Source of the DNA: Bog-793 sp963803025 | GTDB lineage: Bacteria; Actinomycetota; Acidimicrobiia; Acidimicrobiales; Bog-793 | NCBI GenBank assembly: GCA_963803025.1 | Contig: CAWDKZ010000007.1 | Location: 1 to 64,000, forward strand | Direction: 5' to 3' | Length of the DNA stretch: 64,000 bases | In this document: positions 46,109 through 55,395 of the stretch, in pieces | How positions within the stretch are numbered: the stretch's first letter is position 1 | How the letters are laid out: every line of letters starts with the position of its first letter | Notes under the pieces: generated by a model | Database searches by the model: none | Seen by the model: the letters and a program-made list of their open reading frames with translations, nothing else | Told to the model about the DNA's origin: nothing | Position numbers and translations under genes: made by a program

Positions 46109-47449
46109 TCACGGCCGCGCACCCCGGGGGGATCGCCGTGTTGCCGCGTCGGTGCCTGCGGCACGGGCACGCCCGCCTCTCGGCTGATACGGGCAACCGG
46201 GGTCCTCGGCGAGCGGGTTCCCGCTCGCGGCGAAGGCCCGGGCGCGCGACCCGCCACACGGTTCACGGTACTCGCAGCGACCGCAGCGGCCGAGGAGCCT
46301 GTCCGGGTCGCGCAGTGAGCGGAACAACTCCGAACCGGAGTAGATCTCGGGCAGGCGTCGCTCCCGCACGTTGCCGGCGACGAGCGGGAGGAACCCGCTC
46401 GGCTGGACGTCGCCGCGACTCGAGACGAAGACGACGCCGCGTCCGTCGCCGACGACGAGCGGCGGACGCCGCCGGCCGCCGCTCGGACCGGCGGGGCGGC
46501 GCGCCTCCGCGGCTCCCGTTGCCCGCAGCCCGAGGGCCCCGAGGCGGTCGTAGAGCTCCTGGTAGAGCGCTCCCCGCTCGGCCGGGTCGACGGGTGCGCC
46601 GGTGCCGTGGCCGAGCACGATCCGGCGGAACTGCGGCGCCTCGGTCGTCTTCAGCGGGATGACGGTCGCGGCCTCGTAGAGGAACTCGAGGACGTCCTCG
46701 ATGCCGTCCGCCGACAGCGGCTGGAGGGTGCTTCCGCGTCCCATCGGCACGAGGAAGAACACGCTCCAGAGGCTGACGCCGAGCAGACGCGCGAGGCCGA
46801 GCATCTCCGGCAGCTCGAGGGCCGTTTCGGCGGTCACCGTCGTGTTCAGCTGCACCCGCAGCCCGGCGTGCCGGGCCGCCGTGCAGGCCGCGACGGTCCA
46901 GTTGAACGAGCCTTGGGTCAGCCGGAAGTTGTCGTGCGTCTCGGCGCGCGCGCCGTCGAGCGAGAACGAGACCGTCGACACGCCGGCCTGACGGAGCGCC
47001 CCCAGGGTGGCGGGCGCGGCGCGCGGCGTGCCCGCCGGGGCGACGGACACGGCGAGCTGGGCCTGCACCCCGTGTCGGACGAGCTCCAGCAGGTCGGGCC
47101 GCATCAGCGGGTCGCCGCCGGTGAACACGACGATCGGTCTCGGTGATCCGAGCGCGGCGAGATCGTCGAGCACCGCGGCGACCTCGTCGGATGTCAGCTC
47201 GTCGGCGTCGCGTTCCCGTTTCGCTTCGGCCCGGCAGTGCCGGCAGGCGAGCTCGCACGCCCGCGTCAGTTCGAAAAGCACGAGGAAAGGGCGATCGCCG
47301 ACGTCGTAACGGAGGCGCCGCAGGCCGGATCGTGTGGTCTCGCCAGCGTCCGCGTCGCCGGCGGGCACGTCCAGCGGGCCGCGGCGCGGGTGACGCCGAC
47401 CCGGGTCGCGGTCGTCGTGCGTCCGACTCGTCTGTGCCGGCTCGCCCAT
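46109..47449 (-). CDS. Radical SAM/SPASM domain protein (TIGR04053-like)
   Basis: This 446-residue protein has the radical SAM motif CELACRHC (CxxxCxxC) within FELTRACELACRHCRAEAK. A SPASM-type C-terminus holds auxiliary-cluster cysteines CGRCEYREPCGGSRARAF and a late CPY. VVFTGGDPLMRPDLLELV and VSFSLDGARAETHD are family segments. This is the arrangement of the TIGR04053 subgroup, whose reaction is not established; related SPASM enzymes act on peptides or haem-like molecules. It is divergent from the phosphomutase gene, with promoters in 47450-47623. Confidence 0.8.
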   Translation of the reverse strand: MGEPAQTSRTHDDRDPGRRHPRRGPLDVPAGDADAGETTRSGLRRLRYDVGDRPFLVLFELTRACELACRHCRAEAKRERDADELTSDEVAAVLDDLAALGSPRPIVVFTGGDPLMRPDLLELVRHGVQAQLAVSVAPAGTPRAAPATLGALRQAGVSTVSFSLDGARAETHDNFRLTQGSFNWTVAACTAARHAGLRVQLNTTVTAETALELPEMLGLARLLGVSLWSVFFLVPMGRGSTLQPLSADGIEDVLEFLYEAATVIPLKTTEAPQFRRIVLGHGTGAPVDPAERGALYQELYDRLGALGLRATGAAEARRPAGPSGGRRRPPLVVGDGRGVVFVSSRGDVQPSGFLPLVAGNVRERRLPEIYSGSELFRSLRDPDRLLGRCGRCEYREPCGGSRARAFAASGNPLAEDPGCPYQPRGGRARAAGTDAATRRSPRGARP

Positions 47450-47623
47450 CGCTCGCCGCTCCCTTGTGCGTCGGCTCGGCGCGTCGCGACAGTCACCGAA
47501 TCTCGAAACTCCCACTATAGGTGGCTCCCCCTCGTCGATCGCTTGACGCGAACCCGCAGAACACGGCGTCGCGGGGGTTTCCGGCGGGGGACCGGCCACG
47601 GGCAGCGGGCTAGCTTGGCAACC

Positions 47624-48385
47624 GTGGCGCCGAGCACCGCGAACGAGGAGGCAACCTATCTGTTGTTCGTCCGGCACGGAACGACGCCGACCACGGGCAA
47701 GGTCCTCCCCGGCCGCGCCCCGGGCCTCCACCTCTCCGACGCCGGGCGCGCCGAGGCGGGCGCAGTCGGCACGCGCCTCGGCGAGCTCGGTAGCGTGCGG
47801 GCCCTCTACTCCTCGCCGATGGAGCGGGCGGTCGAGACAGCCGAACAGATCGCGCGCTGTACCAGCCTTCCCGTCGAAATCGAGCCCGGGCTTATCGAGT
47901 GCGACTGCGGGGCGTGGACCGGGGCGGGGCTGCGCTCCGTGCGCAACAGGCGGGCATGGCAGGCCGTCCTGCGTCATCCGTCCGGCTTCCGGTTCCCCGG
48001 GGGTGAGTCCTTCATCGAGCTGCAGGCGCGCGTGCTTTCGACGATCGAACGACTGACGTTGCGCCATCCTGGAGAGGTCGTTGTCGTGGTCAGTCATGCG
48101 GATCCGATCAAGATCGCGCTCGGCAGCGCGCTCGGCAGTCCGCTCGACCTCTCACCGCGGATCGTCGTCGCGCCGTGCTCGACGAGCATCGTCGCCTACG
48201 GCGCGGGTTCGCCACTCGTGCTCGCGGTGAACACCTTCTCCTCCCCGGCACTCGTGGGTGTGCCGGGGCCGGCGGCACCGCACGGCACAGCCCGTGCCGG
48301 GACGCGCAGCACCGGCGCGGGTCGAGCAGGAGCGCGCGGCGCGCCGCGCGCGGCGCGACCGGCGATTGCGGGGTCGGGGACGTGA
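47624..48385 (+). CDS. MSMEG_4193-family histidine phosphatase (putative phosphomutase)
   Basis: This branch-2-like histidine phosphatase has 253 residues. LLFVRHGTTPTTGK has the catalytic RHG, SSPMERAVETAEQI the second Arg, and VVVVSHADPIKIALG the second catalytic His. The gene is followed by DUF3090 and SCO1664-type genes, the conserved actinobacterial order. Its stop overlaps the DUF3090 start. The C-terminal 40 residues are a low-complexity Ala/Gly/Arg tail. Physiological substrate unknown. Confidence 0.85.
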   Translation: MAPSTANEEATYLLFVRHGTTPTTGKVLPGRAPGLHLSDAGRAEAGAVGTRLGELGSVRALYSSPMERAVETAEQIARCTSLPVEIEPGLIECDCGAWTGAGLRSVRNRRAWQAVLRHPSGFRFPGGESFIELQARVLSTIERLTLRHPGEVVVVVSHADPIKIALGSALGSPLDLSPRIVVAPCSTSIVAYGAGSPLVLAVNTFSSPALVGVPGPAAPHGTARAGTRSTGAGRAGARGAPRAARPAIAGSGT

Positions 48386-48882
48386 GCGGGTACTTCGAGT
48401 TGGGCGAGCCGTCCCGCGTGACCGTCGGCGCGATCGGGCCGATCGGCCAGCGGGTCTTCGTCCTCCAGGCCCGCGAGGGCTCCCAACTCGTCACGGTGAA
48501 GCTCGAGAAACAGCACGTCGCGGCGATCTCGCGCCATCTTGGGCAACTGTTCCAGGATCTCGCGCGCCCCGGCGCGGTTTCCGAAGACGACCTCGAGCTC
48601 GAAAAGTTCGAGGAGCCCGACTTCGTTGTCGGAACCCTCGCCGTCGCCTACGACTCGAGCGTCGATCGCATCGTGATCTTCACCGAAGAGGAGGTCGCCG
48701 AGGGTGAAGAGGGGGATTCGGCACGGTTCTCCTGCACCCGCGCCCAGGCCGCCGCGCTCGCCGCGCGGGGAACCGGGCTCGTCGAGGCCGGACGCCCCGC
48801 CTGCCCGCTCTGCGGCTATCCGCTCGACCCGAGGGGGCACGTGTGCCCGCGGACGAACGGCCACCACGCTCCGCTGACCTGA
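48382..48882 (+). CDS. DUF3090 family protein
   Basis: This 166-residue protein starts at GTG 48382, overlapping the phosphomutase stop. GPIGQRVFVLQAREGSQLVT and VKLEKQHVAAISRHLGQLFQ are conserved in DUF3090. A C-terminal CPLCGYPLDPRGHVCP is a zinc-ribbon-like four-Cys motif. Function unknown; co-occurrence with its neighbours is actinobacterial. Confidence 0.85.
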   Translation: MSGYFELGEPSRVTVGAIGPIGQRVFVLQAREGSQLVTVKLEKQHVAAISRHLGQLFQDLARPGAVSEDDLELEKFEEPDFVVGTLAVAYDSSVDRIVIFTEEEVAEGEEGDSARFSCTRAQAAALAARGTGLVEAGRPACPLCGYPLDPRGHVCPRTNGHHAPLT

Positions 48883-49580
48883 CCGCGCCGGAGTGGGTCG
48901 CGCTCTTGAGCCGCGGCTCGATCGAAGTCGTCGGTCGCCTGCCGTGGAGCTCGAACGCGACGTTTCTCGTCACGGTCAGCGACGGTCACCGTGCCGCGCG
49001 GGCCGTCTACAAGCCCGGTGCTGGCGAGCGCGGGTTGTGGGACTTCCCCGACGGGTTGTTCCGCCGCGAGGTCGCAGCCTTCGAGCTCGATCGGGCGCTC
49101 GGTCTCGGGGTGATCCCGACGACCGTGCTGCGCGGCGAGGCACCGTTCGGCGAGGGTTCGCTGCAGCGCTTCATCGAAGCGGACTTCACCGAGCACTACT
49201 TCAGCCTGCGCGAGGTGGAACGCCACCGCGGGGCGTTGCGGGTGATCGCGGGGTTCGACCTGCTGGCGAACAACGCCGATCGCAAGGGTGGCCACCTGCT
49301 CGTGGACCGCTCCGGCCACCTGTGGGCGATCGACAATGGGCTGTCGTTCCACGCCGACGCCAAGCTCCGCACCGTGATGTGGGATTTCGCCGGCGAAGAG
49401 CTGCCCGTCCCGATCCTCGCCGGGGCGCGCTCGCTCACCGCCGCGGTCCCCGAGGCGCTCGGCGCGCTGCTCCGCGCAGAAGAGGTCGACGCCCTCGTCA
49501 CCCGGGCCCGGGAGATCGCCGACGACCCGCGCTTCCCCGGTCCGACGGCCGCGACGCGGCTGCCCTGGCCGCTCGTCTGA
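48843..49580 (+). CDS. SCO1664 family (kinase-fold) protein
   Basis: This 245-residue protein has a phosphatidylinositol-kinase-like fold. SNATFLVTVSDGHRAARAVYK gives the nucleotide-binding strands and Lys, GFDLLANNADRKGGHLL the catalytic loop, and WAIDNGLSFH the metal-binding segment. GTG 48843 overlaps the DUF3090 end by 40 bp. In many actinobacteria mshC follows this gene; here it does not. Substrate unknown. Confidence 0.8.
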   Translation: MPADERPPRSADLTAPEWVALLSRGSIEVVGRLPWSSNATFLVTVSDGHRAARAVYKPGAGERGLWDFPDGLFRREVAAFELDRALGLGVIPTTVLRGEAPFGEGSLQRFIEADFTEHYFSLREVERHRGALRVIAGFDLLANNADRKGGHLLVDRSGHLWAIDNGLSFHADAKLRTVMWDFAGEELPVPILAGARSLTAAVPEALGALLRAEEVDALVTRAREIADDPRFPGPTAATRLPWPLV

Positions 49581-49628
49581 CCCCGAGCCGGTACGCCCGC
49601 CGGTAGCGGGACGGGCCACCGTGGCGTC

Positions 49629-50054
49629 GTGGCGACGTCCGACGCGGCCGGGTCCAGCACGAACTGCGTTCCTCGCGCCCGCTCGCCGTTCGTCGCCGAG
49701 GCACGGCTTCCTCGGGTCGACGCCGAGCGGATGCTCGACGCGGTCTCGCAGATCGCGCGACGGGCCGCGTCGGCTTCCGGTGCCGCCTCGTGCCTTCGCC
49801 TCGGCCCGCTCGAGGATCTCGCGCGGGCGACGCTCGGCCGGACGGGTCCCGGGACGCGCGTCGCCACGACGACGTTCGCGGCCAGCGACGGACTGGATCT
49901 CGTGGCCGGGCTGCTCGAATGTGCCGACGCACTCGCCGGGCGCGGTTGGTCCGTCGCGGCCCTGGCGCTCGAGGGAGTCGAGGCCCGCCTTCTCGAAGCG
50001 CTGCTCGACGCCGGGACCCTCGCCGCCGGCGTTCCCGGTGACGCCGTCCGGTAG
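49629..50054 (+). CDS. Hypothetical Ala-rich protein
   Basis: This 141-residue frame starts at GTG 49629, 48 bp after the SCO1664-type gene. It is Ala/Leu/Arg-rich, with RMLDAVSQIARRAASASG and LLECADALAGRGWSVAALAL. No domain is recognised. It ends nine bases before msrB, which supports a real gene, perhaps in the same operon. Confidence 0.45.
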   Translation: MATSDAAGSSTNCVPRARSPFVAEARLPRVDAERMLDAVSQIARRAASASGAASCLRLGPLEDLARATLGRTGPGTRVATTTFAASDGLDLVAGLLECADALAGRGWSVAALALEGVEARLLEALLDAGTLAAGVPGDAVR

Positions 50055-50063
50055 CCTCGACCC

Positions 50064-50489
50064 ATGGCGGACACGACGGACGACCCGGCGACGGGCAACG
50101 AACCATTGGCGCTCGACGAGGAGGAGTGGCGCCGGCGTCTCGGCCCCGCGCGCTACCACGTGCTGCGTGAGAAGGGGACGGACCGGCCCTTCTCCGGGGA
50201 GTACACCCACCCCGGGCGGACCGGCGTCTTCCGTTGCGTCGCCTGCGGCAACGAGCTGTTCGTGAGCGACACCCAGTTCGACTCGGGGTCGGGCTGGCCG
50301 AGCTTCACGGCGCCGGCGACCGAGCACGCCGTGGAGGAAGCTCCGGACCGCAGTCTCGGGATGGAACGGACCGAAGTGACCTGCACGCGCTGTGGCAGCC
50401 ACCTCGGCCACGTCTTCGACGACGGACCGGGTCTGACCGGGCTGCGCTACTGCATCAACTCGAGCGCGCTGGAGCTCGACGAGCAATAG
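50064..50489 (+). CDS. msrB: Methionine-R-sulfoxide reductase MsrB
   Basis: This 141-residue enzyme repairs Met-R-sulfoxide using thioredoxin. The zinc site is CVACGNELF and CTRCGSHLGHVFDDG. The substrate site is FDSGSGWPSFTAP, and the catalytic Cys lies in LRYCINSSALEL. It is full length and intact. Confidence 0.92.
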   Translation: MADTTDDPATGNEPLALDEEEWRRRLGPARYHVLREKGTDRPFSGEYTHPGRTGVFRCVACGNELFVSDTQFDSGSGWPSFTAPATEHAVEEAPDRSLGMERTEVTCTRCGSHLGHVFDDGPGLTGLRYCINSSALELDEQ

Positions 50490-50606
50490 CGGGCGGAACT
50501 GTGTAACAGCGTGCGGGCGGCGCGCGGGATCACCTCGGGCGAACGGATCTTCACGCGACTGCAACGCCCTCGCGGCGGGGCCGTCGCCTGCCCTCGGCAT
50601 GATTGA

Positions 50607-51017
50607 GTGGTGGAATTTCACCGTGGTTCGGCGATGTTGCCGCAGGGCGCACGCGTCGCCTCCGAGGCGGACACGCGGGCGCTCGGGCCGCTCGTCGGAC
50701 TGGGCGCAGGCCCCGCCGCGCCGGACCGGTTCGTCGTCATCGAGTCGTGCCACAGCACCTGGCTCTTCGACACGGCCGACCGGCGCTTCTGCCGGGTCCT
50801 GCGCAACGGCGCCCACCCCTCGGCGGTGGCGACCGACTGGCGGAGCTACGACCGTCTCGTCGTCGAGGACCACACCGAGGCCTTCGTCGTCTTTCTCGAT
50901 GCCTCCGGCACGCGGTTGCTCCGTTCGTGGCGTCACACCGCAGATTGCGACCACTGCGATCGTGATGTCACCTCGGAGATGTCCCTTGGGGATCTCTGTC
51001 GTGCCACGCGCGCCTGA
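50607..51017 (+). CDS. Unknown conserved-type protein
   Basis: This 136-residue protein starts at GTG 50607. FVVIESCHSTWLFDTADRRF and DRLVVEDHTEAFVVFLDASG suggest a small beta-rich fold. A C-terminal CDHCDRDVTSEM carries a CxxC pair. No family is recognised. It lies upstream of bpa on the same strand. Confidence 0.5.
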   Translation: MVEFHRGSAMLPQGARVASEADTRALGPLVGLGAGPAAPDRFVVIESCHSTWLFDTADRRFCRVLRNGAHPSAVATDWRSYDRLVVEDHTEAFVVFLDASGTRLLRSWRHTADCDHCDRDVTSEMSLGDLCRATRA

Positions 51018-51144
51018 GCGGCACATCCCGCCGAAGCGAGCCGCCGCGCGCCTGCCTCGGCGCCTCCCAGAGGGGGGCGCCGAGGCAGTCTCTCCCTGAG
51101 CCGGTCGCCTGGGCGCGACCCGTGCCCCGTGGGACAATCGCGGC

Positions 51145-51663
51145 ATGGCAGACAAGGAACCCAGGCAGGGCGCTCCGTTGATCGTCGTCACGTCCGACCC
51201 GGAACCGAGCGCGTTGGCGGCGGGGCCCGGGGCGGGTTCGGCGGCGGCGGGGCCCGCCCCGGGTGAATCGGTCGAGCGGCCGGCCAAGGTGATGCGGATC
51301 GGCTCGATGATCAAGCAGCTCCTCGACGAGGTGGAGAAGGCGCCGCTCGACGCGGCGAGCCGCAGCCGGATGAAGGAGATCTACGAGCGCTCGGTGCGCG
51401 AGCTTTCCGACGGACTCTCCCCGGAGCTTGTCGCCGAGCTGGACCGGCTCGCGCTGCCCTTCGACACGGACGAGCCGAGCGATTCCGAGCTGCGGATCGC
51501 CCAGGCCCAGCTCGTCGGGTGGCTCGAGGGCCTCTTCCACGGGATCCAGGCGGCGCTCTTCGCCCAGCAGCTTGCCGCGCAGAGCCAGCTCGAGGAGATG
51601 CGCCGGCGGAGCCTTCCCGCCGGGGCGACCGAGGTGCAGGAGCGCCCCGGGCCGTACCTGTAG
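51145..51663 (+). CDS. bpa: Bacterial proteasome activator Bpa
   Basis: This 172-residue ring-forming activator of the 20S proteasome works independently of ATP. The helical core runs from RIGSMIKQLLDEVEKAPLDA through RMKEIYERSVRELSDGLSPE to QAQLVGWLEGLFHGIQAALF. The C-terminus GPYL is the HbYX-like gate-opening tail seen as GQYL in mycobacteria. The N-terminal 45 residues are Gly/Ala-rich and disordered. It marks the organism as a proteasome-bearing actinobacterium, although no prcBA is in this window. Confidence 0.9.
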   Translation: MADKEPRQGAPLIVVTSDPEPSALAAGPGAGSAAAGPAPGESVERPAKVMRIGSMIKQLLDEVEKAPLDAASRSRMKEIYERSVRELSDGLSPELVAELDRLALPFDTDEPSDSELRIAQAQLVGWLEGLFHGIQAALFAQQLAAQSQLEEMRRRSLPAGATEVQERPGPYL

Positions 51664-51786
51664 GCAACACGACCACGGGCCGCCTCCCGGCCGGCGCGCT
51701 GATTGTCCGCGCAGACTGAATGACATCCCTGTAGTTCATCCACAGACGGTGGATGACAGGTGTGGACGACCTGTGGAGGCAACCGC

Positions 51787-54700
51787 ATGGCGAGGTCGGG
51801 AGACCGCCAGTCCTTCGTCCACCTCCACCAGCACACCGAGTACTCGATGCTCGACGGGGCGGCGCGCGTCGACGATCTCGTCGACGCCGCGGTCGCCGAC
51901 GGCCAGCCCGCGCTGGCGATCACCGATCACGGGAACATGTACGGCGTCCTCGAGTTCTATCGCTCCTGCCACGAAGCCGGGATCTCGCCGATCATCGGGT
52001 TCGAGGCCTACATGGCGCGCAACTCGCGTCACGAGCGACCGGTGCGCCGGGGCCGGGTCGACGACACCGGCGGCGACGCCGAGCGCGGCGAGAAGCTCTA
52101 CTACCACCTGACCGTCCTCGCCGAGACGAGTGCCGGATACCGCAACCTGATGAAGCTCTCGTCCGACGCCTACCTCGAGGGCTACTACTACAAGCCGCGG
52201 GTCGACTGGGAACTGCTCGAACGCCACCACGAGGGCCTGATCGCGACGACCGGCTGCCTCGGCGGCGTCGTCGCGCAGGCGGTGCTCGCCGGCAACACCG
52301 CCGAGGCCCGGGAGCTCGCGGGCCGCCTGCAGGAGATCTTCGGGTCGCAGAATCTCTTCGTCGAGCTGCAGGACCATGGGATCGCCGACCAGCGCCGGGT
52401 CAACCCGGCGCTCGTCGAGATCGCCCGGGCGATCCACGCGCCGCTGCTCGCGACGAACGACGGCCACTACTGCCGGCGCGGTGACGCCGTCGCGCACGAC
52501 GCGCTGCTGTGCGTGCAGACCGGGGCGACGATCAGCGACCCGAAGCGGTTCAAGTTCGAGGGCGCCGAGCACTACCTGAAGACCGCCGACGAGATGCGGA
52601 CGGTCTTCCGTGACCTGCCCGAAGCGTGCGACAACACGCTCGTCGTCGCCGAGCGCGCCCACGTCGAGATCGAGCTCGACCGGCCGACGCTGCCGGAGTT
52701 CCCGGTCCCCGAGGAATTCGTCGTCGGCTCGTACGAGGAGTCGGCGACCGCCTATCTCGCCGACCTCACGACGCGCGGCGCCGTCGAGCGCTACGGCTCG
52801 CCGTTGCCGGCAGCGGTCAGCACCCGCCTCGACTACGAGCTCGGCGTGATCACGAAGATGGGGTTCTCGGCGTACTTCCTCGTCGTGTGGGACCTCATCC
52901 GTCACGCCCGCTCGCAGCGGATCCGCGTCGGACCCGGTCGGGGCTCGGCCGCGGGCTGCCTCGTCGCCTACTGCCTGCGGATCGTCGACATCGACCCGAT
53001 CCGCTACGGGCTCGTGTTCGAGCGGTTCCTCAACCCGGGCCGCAAGCAGATGCCCGACATCGACATGGACTTCGACGAGCGCTACCGCTCCGAGATGATC
53101 CGCTACGCCTCGGAGCGCTACGGCTGGGACCACGTGGCGCAGATCGTGACCTTCTCCACGATCAAGGCCCGGGCGGCGGTGCGCGACGCGGCGCGCGTCC
53201 TCGGGCTCGCCTATGCGGTCGGCGACCAGGTGGCCAAGGCGATGCCGCCGCTCGTCATGGGCCGGGACGCGCCGATGCGGTTCTGTTTCGAGGAGGTGGA
53301 AGGGCACGAGGACGCCTACGTCGCGGCGACGAGCCTGCGGGAGATGTACGAGGCCAACCCGGACGCGAAGGCGGTGATCGACGTGGCGCGCGGCCTCGAG
53401 GGTCTGCGCCGCCAGGACGGCATCCACGCCGCGGCGGTCGTGATCTCGAAGGAGCCCCTCACCGAGTACATGCCGATTCAGCGCAAACCCGAGCCGGGGA
53501 CCGACCCCGCCGAGGCACCGATCGTCACCCAGTACGAGATGCACGGGGTCGAGGCGCTCGGGCTTTTGAAGATGGACATCCTCGGGCTGCGTAACCTCTC
53601 GGTCATCGAGACCGCCCTCGACCTCATCGAGGAGGCCACGGGGACCCGTCCCGACATCGACGCCGTGGCGCTCGATGACGAGCCGACCTATGAGATGCTC
53701 CGACGCGGCGACTCGATCGGGGTGTTCCAGCTCGAGGGCTCGGCGATGCGCACGACGCTGCGCGCCCTCGCGCCGACGTGCTTCGACGACGTCGCCGCGC
53801 TCGTGGCTCTCTACCGGCCCGGGCCGATGGCGGGGAACATGCACCGCGACTACCCGGAGCTGAAGAACGGCCGGATGCCGCCCAAGTACGTCCATCCAGA
53901 GATGGCCGAGGTCCTGAGCGACACCTACGGGCTGATGCTCTACCAGGAGTCCGTCATGCGTGTCGCGGAGCGTTTCGCCGGTTACACGCTCGAGGAGGCG
54001 GACAACCTCCGCAAGGCCTGCGGGAAGAAGGACCGCAAGCTCATCGCCGCTGAGCGCGAGAAGTTCGTGGCGGGTTGCGTCGCCCGCGGCTACGGGGACG
54101 AGATCGGCACTCGATTGTTCGACATCATCGAGCCCTTCGCCAACTACGCCTTCAACAAGTCCCACGCCTACGGCTACGGGCTCGTCGCGTACCAGACCGC
54201 CTGGCTGAAGGCGAACCACCCCGTCGAGTACCTTGCCGCACTGCTCTCCTCGGTGAAAGACGACAAGGACCACACGGCGATCTACCTCGGCGAGTGCCGG
54301 ACGCGCGGCATCGAGGTGCGGGTCCCGGACATCAACGAGTCGAGCTCGAACTTCACCGCGCGACGTGGCGGCGCGAGCACCGGGGGCCCCGGCGTGATCG
54401 TGTTCGGCCTCTCCGCCGTGCGAAACGTCGGCGAGGGGGTCGTGGCGCAGATCGTCGCCGAGCGTGAGAAGAACGGGCCGTTCGTCGACTTCCACGACTT
54501 CTGCTGCCGGGTCGACCCGTTCGTCCTCAACAAGCGATCGATCGAGTCGCTCGTCAAGGCCGGCGCCTTCGACTCCCTCGGTCACCCGCGCAAGGGTCTC
54601 TGCCTCGTCTTCGAAGAGGTCATCGACCACGTACTCGCCCGGCGGCGAGAAGAGGAGCTCGGGATCTCGACCCTGTTCTCGACGCTCACCGAGACACCGA

Positions 54701-55395
54701 CGGATGAGTCGGGCGGTCTCGACGAGGCGCGACGCGCGATCCCCGACGTCGAGTTCGACAAGACCGAGCGACTCGCCTTCGAAAAGGAGATGCTCGGGCT
54801 CTACGTGAGCGACCACCCGTTGCTCGGATTCGAAGCGGCGCTGCGGCTGCGCACGGACGCGACGGTGCGTGAACTGCTCGACCAGGCGACGTCGCCGGAG
54901 GCCTTCAACGACCTTGCCGGCTCCTCGGTCGTCGTCGGCGGCGTCGTGACCGGTCTCAATCGCCGGTACACCCGGCGCGGCGAGCTGATGGCGACATTCG
55001 TCCTCGAAGACCTCGAGTCGGCGATCGAGGTGTTCGTCTTCCCGAAGACGATGGCGGAGCACGGGATGCGGCTCGAGGACGACGCGATCGTCTGCGTGCG
55101 CGGGCGACTCGACCTACGCGAGGACATGCCGAAGCTCATCGCGATGGAGATCACCCGTCCGGAGCTCACGCCTTCCGACGAGGCGATCGAGCTCTGCGTT
55201 CCCCTCTCCTCGGTCTCGGAGTCGATCGTCGCCAGGCTGAAGGAGCTCGTCGTCGAGCATCCCGGTCCGGTGCCGGTGCACATCCGTCTCGGCTCGAAGG
55301 TCCTGCGTCTCCCGGCGCAGTTCAACGTCGACCCGCGCGGTGGCCTCGTCGGGGCGCTCAAGGAGTTGCTCGGCGCGAACGCAGTTTCGGCCTAG
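51787..55395 (+). CDS. dnaE: DNA polymerase III alpha subunit
   Basis: This replicative polymerase has about 1202 residues. The N-terminal PHP domain begins FVHLHQHTEYSMLDGAARVD and contains ITDHGNMYG. The palm catalytic acids are in KQMPDIDMDFDERYR and the earlier GPGRGSAAGCLVAY. The C-terminal OB domain runs around VVVGGVVTGLNRRYTRRGEL. ATG 51787 is preferred; GTG 51760 is also in frame. The stop TAG lies inside the CTAG that is the target duplication of the downstream IS, so the protein is unaltered. Confidence 0.93.
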   Translation: MARSGDRQSFVHLHQHTEYSMLDGAARVDDLVDAAVADGQPALAITDHGNMYGVLEFYRSCHEAGISPIIGFEAYMARNSRHERPVRRGRVDDTGGDAERGEKLYYHLTVLAETSAGYRNLMKLSSDAYLEGYYYKPRVDWELLERHHEGLIATTGCLGGVVAQAVLAGNTAEARELAGRLQEIFGSQNLFVELQDHGIADQRRVNPALVEIARAIHAPLLATNDGHYCRRGDAVAHDALLCVQTGATISDPKRFKFEGAEHYLKTADEMRTVFRDLPEACDNTLVVAERAHVEIELDRPTLPEFPVPEEFVVGSYEESATAYLADLTTRGAVERYGSPLPAAVSTRLDYELGVITKMGFSAYFLVVWDLIRHARSQRIRVGPGRGSAAGCLVAYCLRIVDIDPIRYGLVFERFLNPGRKQMPDIDMDFDERYRSEMIRYASERYGWDHVAQIVTFSTIKARAAVRDAARVLGLAYAVGDQVAKAMPPLVMGRDAPMRFCFEEVEGHEDAYVAATSLREMYEANPDAKAVIDVARGLEGLRRQDGIHAAAVVISKEPLTEYMPIQRKPEPGTDPAEAPIVTQYEMHGVEALGLLKMDILGLRNLSVIETALDLIEEATGTRPDIDAVALDDEPTYEMLRRGDSIGVFQLEGSAMRTTLRALAPTCFDDVAALVALYRPGPMAGNMHRDYPELKNGRMPPKYVHPEMAEVLSDTYGLMLYQESVMRVAERFAGYTLEEADNLRKACGKKDRKLIAAEREKFVAGCVARGYGDEIGTRLFDIIEPFANYAFNKSHAYGYGLVAYQTAWLKANHPVEYLAALLSSVKDDKDHTAIYLGECRTRGIEVRVPDINESSSNFTARRGGASTGGPGVIVFGLSAVRNVGEGVVAQIVAEREKNGPFVDFHDFCCRVDPFVLNKRSIESLVKAGAFDSLGHPRKGLCLVFEEVIDHVLARRREEELGISTLFSTLTETPTDESGGLDEARRAIPDVEFDKTERLAFEKEMLGLYVSDHPLLGFEAALRLRTDATVRELLDQATSPEAFNDLAGSSVVVGGVVTGLNRRYTRRGELMATFVLEDLESAIEVFVFPKTMAEHGMRLEDDAIVCVRGRLDLREDMPKLIAMEITRPELTPSDEAIELCVPLSSVSESIVARLKELVVEHPGPVPVHIRLGSKVLRLPAQFNVDPRGGLVGALKELLGANAVSA

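Noticed and set aside
51145..51663. Full proteasome gene cluster around bpa
   Set aside because: No prcA, prcB, mpa or pafA is present in the window; only the activator is here.
51736..55062. Very long reverse-strand open frame opposite dnaE
   Set aside because: It is a GC-rich shadow of the dnaE codons; composition is repetitive Asp/Arg/Val and no domain is recognised.
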